Of a DNA stretch of 64,000 nt, positions 61,816-64,000 are shown one piece after another. The notes below the pieces were generated by a model. It ran no database searches. It saw only the letters and a list, made by a program, of their open reading frames with translations, and was not told the DNA's origin. The stretch comes from Whalleya microplaca (lineage: Eukaryota; Ascomycota; Sordariomycetes; Xylariales; Xylariaceae): NCBI GenBank assembly GCA_022497155.1, contig MU385733.1:434001-498000 (forward strand). Reading direction: 5' to 3'. The position numbers and the translations under genes were made by a program. Position 1 is the stretch's first letter. Every line of letters begins with the position of its first letter.

Positions 61816-64000
61816 TCATGTCGTATGTCCGTAGGGTGGAGAGCCCTGGCCTGGCCCAGGAGTGTGCCCACCTTGCGTAAGGCTGAACGAGCTCCTTTTA
61901 CGTTTGAGGCTCGCACCAGGCCCGCTTATACCTTCCTGCGAGTATTCGTCGTTTCTTTCGCTAGAGCCCTGCCCCTGATTGATATTCATGGCACCACCGC
62001 CGAAACTATCCCTCATTGGTGTTCTCGTGCTTGAACTACCCATATTTCCGTGCAACGCATGGGAGAAGTCTTGAGATGGTGCGATTGGTGCGCTCATCTG
62101 GGGCATGGAATAGTCCTGGACAGATGACCTGTTAATTCCCGGTGTCCTGGAATGAGGAAAATCGATTGGCGCCGTCAGTGGGGCGGATGGAAAGCTCGTG
62201 GTATAAGCAGATGAGGGCCCGTAGGATGATGTCGTGGCGGCTCGAGATGTAGATGAAATGCTAGGAGATTGAAGACTATGGCCAGCAGAAGATACAGATC
62301 GATATTGATGTCGTAAGTCTAAACCAAGGGGTAACGTAGCGGAAGTTGCTCGCAAACGTGATGAATTCTGCGAGGGCGGCTGCAGACTCGAATAATTAAT
62401 GTTGGTTGGGGATGACTGAACCCCTGAGGCTGTAAAGAACGTCAACAAACCGCGTTAAGGGGCAAGAAAAATATGACTTACAGGAATACGAGCCAGACTC
62501 GTAATTCAATCCGCTACCTGTGCCGCTCATCTGATCTGGTTGATAGACAGATTGATGCCTCCCGCCAATCGAAGGGCTTCCGCTGCTGCTTGAATATGTC
62601 GCGTAGTCGATAGAATCCCCTTTCCAAGACATGCTCGACCGTAGTGGTGATGCCAAGTTATCCGACCTTGACCTAGACATTGTGTCCCGCAGTTGGAGTG
62701 GCTGCAGGGGGCGGATTTGTTGTCTTGACTGTGAATTCATCTGAACCCCAGTGTCGATATTTCCTTGTCTGGCGAAAGGGATAGAAGACCTATGACCAGA
62801 CCCTAGTGGACTTGTCAAGTGGCTGGAATAATAACTTCGGTCACTCGAAGGTGGCGATATTGGGGAAAGGAGATCGTGATTATTCATGTTCCCCGAGGGC
62901 GTAAACCCTATGTTCCCAAAAGCTGGGCTCAAACCTGTAGGGGATATGTGATCGTCGCCATCCCCTCTCCGCATCGTATCTACCATCAATGGCCGCATGA
63001 TGTGATCGGTATAAGAAGAGCTTCCAAAATCGACAGGGGGTGAGATTGGAGTTCCAAGTCCTTGGACTGCCCCATAGGGGGAATGCAATGCTTGGACATT
63101 ATCAAAGTCATCTGGCACAGCGCGCATTTTGATCATTCGATCTCGGTCGTCTGCCGTGAGTCTCTTAATTTTGGCTCTCCTATGATTGTTTAGAACCATC
63201 CCGCAATAAAGTTTCCTCTCCACTCTTACCGATTCTGGAACCAGACCTGGACTTGTCTCGGACTCAGGCCTGGGATCTCTCTCGATAGCCGCTCTCGGTG
63301 TGCAGCATCTGGGTGCGGTTGTTTCGCGAACTCGCTCATCAAAAATCGGGTTTGCTGGTGTGTAAGCCTGTTTCCTGTTAGTCTAGGGAATATCTAGTAA
63401 AGCTACTATTGCCTACCTAAACCGTTTCATTTTCCTGCGAGCAGCTGTACGCTCGGCAGCTGTTTGTTGTTGCGATGTACCTTCCCCCTCGCCCTCCATC
63501 ATTTCATCGTCGTCCAACACTTCTTCATCCTCTTCTTTTCCTAGGATAGCCTCTTCAGCTCCGGCTGTACCCGGACCAATATCCTGCTCTTGCCCAGCTG
63601 AAGATACTGAGCTTACTGGATTCGACCCAAGTGAAAGCGTAGGAGGCTCTGTGGGGCCTATGTGTTCCTCGTGGACAGGCTCCGCTTTGACCGCGAACGT
63701 ACTGCTTCCTATGCCTGGCCGTTCTTCTGGGGGTGATTCGGCCTTAGGTTGTCGCAAGCCTAGAGGATCCAATGCACGATTGTGGCCCACTGGGGAGCCC
63801 AGGGAGCTTTGGGCTGTCTGGCCTGGATTATTTAGGGCACTATTATGCGCGCTCGAAGGGCGCTGTTGAGAAGCAATATCATTGCTACTGCTGGTTCCTG
63901 ATACTTGCTCGAACGGCTGCGCGAAGATATTTGTCTCTCCAGGAGGAAGAAAAGAGTAGTGCCCCTGCCAATCAGGCTGTGTCGACAACTGGCCGTCGTA
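61816..64000 (-). CDS. Homeobox transcription factor (5' end outside the window)
   Basis: Minus-strand exons 64000-63417 (open to the window edge, no ATG visible), 63367-63230, 63179-62482 and 62429-61816; 677 residues are visible. An acidic stretch (EEDEEVLDDDEMMEGEGEG) precedes a homeodomain assembled across two introns: RRKMKRFR, then LTHQQTRFLMSEFAKQPHP with SREIPGLSPRQVQVWFQNR, then RAKIKRL. The recognition helix WFQNRRAK is complete only after splicing. The remaining 440 residues are Ser/Pro-rich without a known fold. It belongs to the solitary fungal homeodomain regulators that often govern conidiation or development. That role is inferred from relatives, and no specific orthologue is claimed. 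Confidence 0.92.

Noticed and set aside
1..64000. CRISPR arrays, prophage or bacterial operons
   Set aside because: No regularly spaced repeats and no bacterial-type gene organisation; all recognised genes are fungal with spliceosomal introns.

Overview
The window is nuclear DNA of a filamentous ascomycete (Pezizomycotina; a Sordariomycete is my best guess). Protein genes carry short introns of about 50-160 bp with GTRNGT donors and CTAAC-like branch points. There are two Zn2Cys6 regulators and a homeobox regulator. One transposon is decayed in the C-to-T manner of repeat-induced point mutation (RIP). No bacterial, viral or CRISPR signal was seen. I could place fourteen protein-coding genes with exon boundaries; one of them runs off the right edge.

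Layout, left to right. 0-9 kb: a Ctf1/FarA-type Zn2Cys6 factor and a 1024-residue intronless GAS2/GAR-domain protein. 8.7-16.8 kb: a gene-poor block with at least one protein-like but frame-broken relic. 16.8-25.1 kb: malic enzyme, a secreted GH28 pectinase-family enzyme with altered active-site positions, and a large minus-strand Ser/Arg-rich protein of unknown function with Cys pairs. 25.1-30 kb: a second gene-poor block. 30-36.3 kb: a compact housekeeping cluster of PGA2 (minus), CENP-S/MHF1 (plus), a four-span membrane protein (plus), HIS3 (minus) and LOC1 (plus). PGA2/MHF1 and HIS3/LOC1 are divergent pairs. 38.1-39.7 kb: a full-length RIP-decayed Tc1/mariner-type element with perfect 31-bp inverted ends. 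40-55 kb: a His-rich, Ser-rich single-span membrane protein, a second Zn2Cys6 factor, the mitochondrial m-AAA protease and a Bor1-type SLC4 transporter. 55-61.8 kb: a third gene-poor block. 61.8-64 kb: a homeobox regulator on the minus strand, cut by the window end.

The genes do not form a recognisable biosynthetic cluster or single pathway. Most are conserved core genes (histidine synthesis, ribosome assembly, kinetochore/DNA repair, mitochondrial quality control, secretory trafficking, boron/bicarbonate transport) separated by long decaying intergenic blocks. The most informative structure not captured by simple ORF calling is the transposon: its 382-codon transposase frame is interrupted only by stop codons that look like converted Gln codons, while its terminal repeats are untouched.
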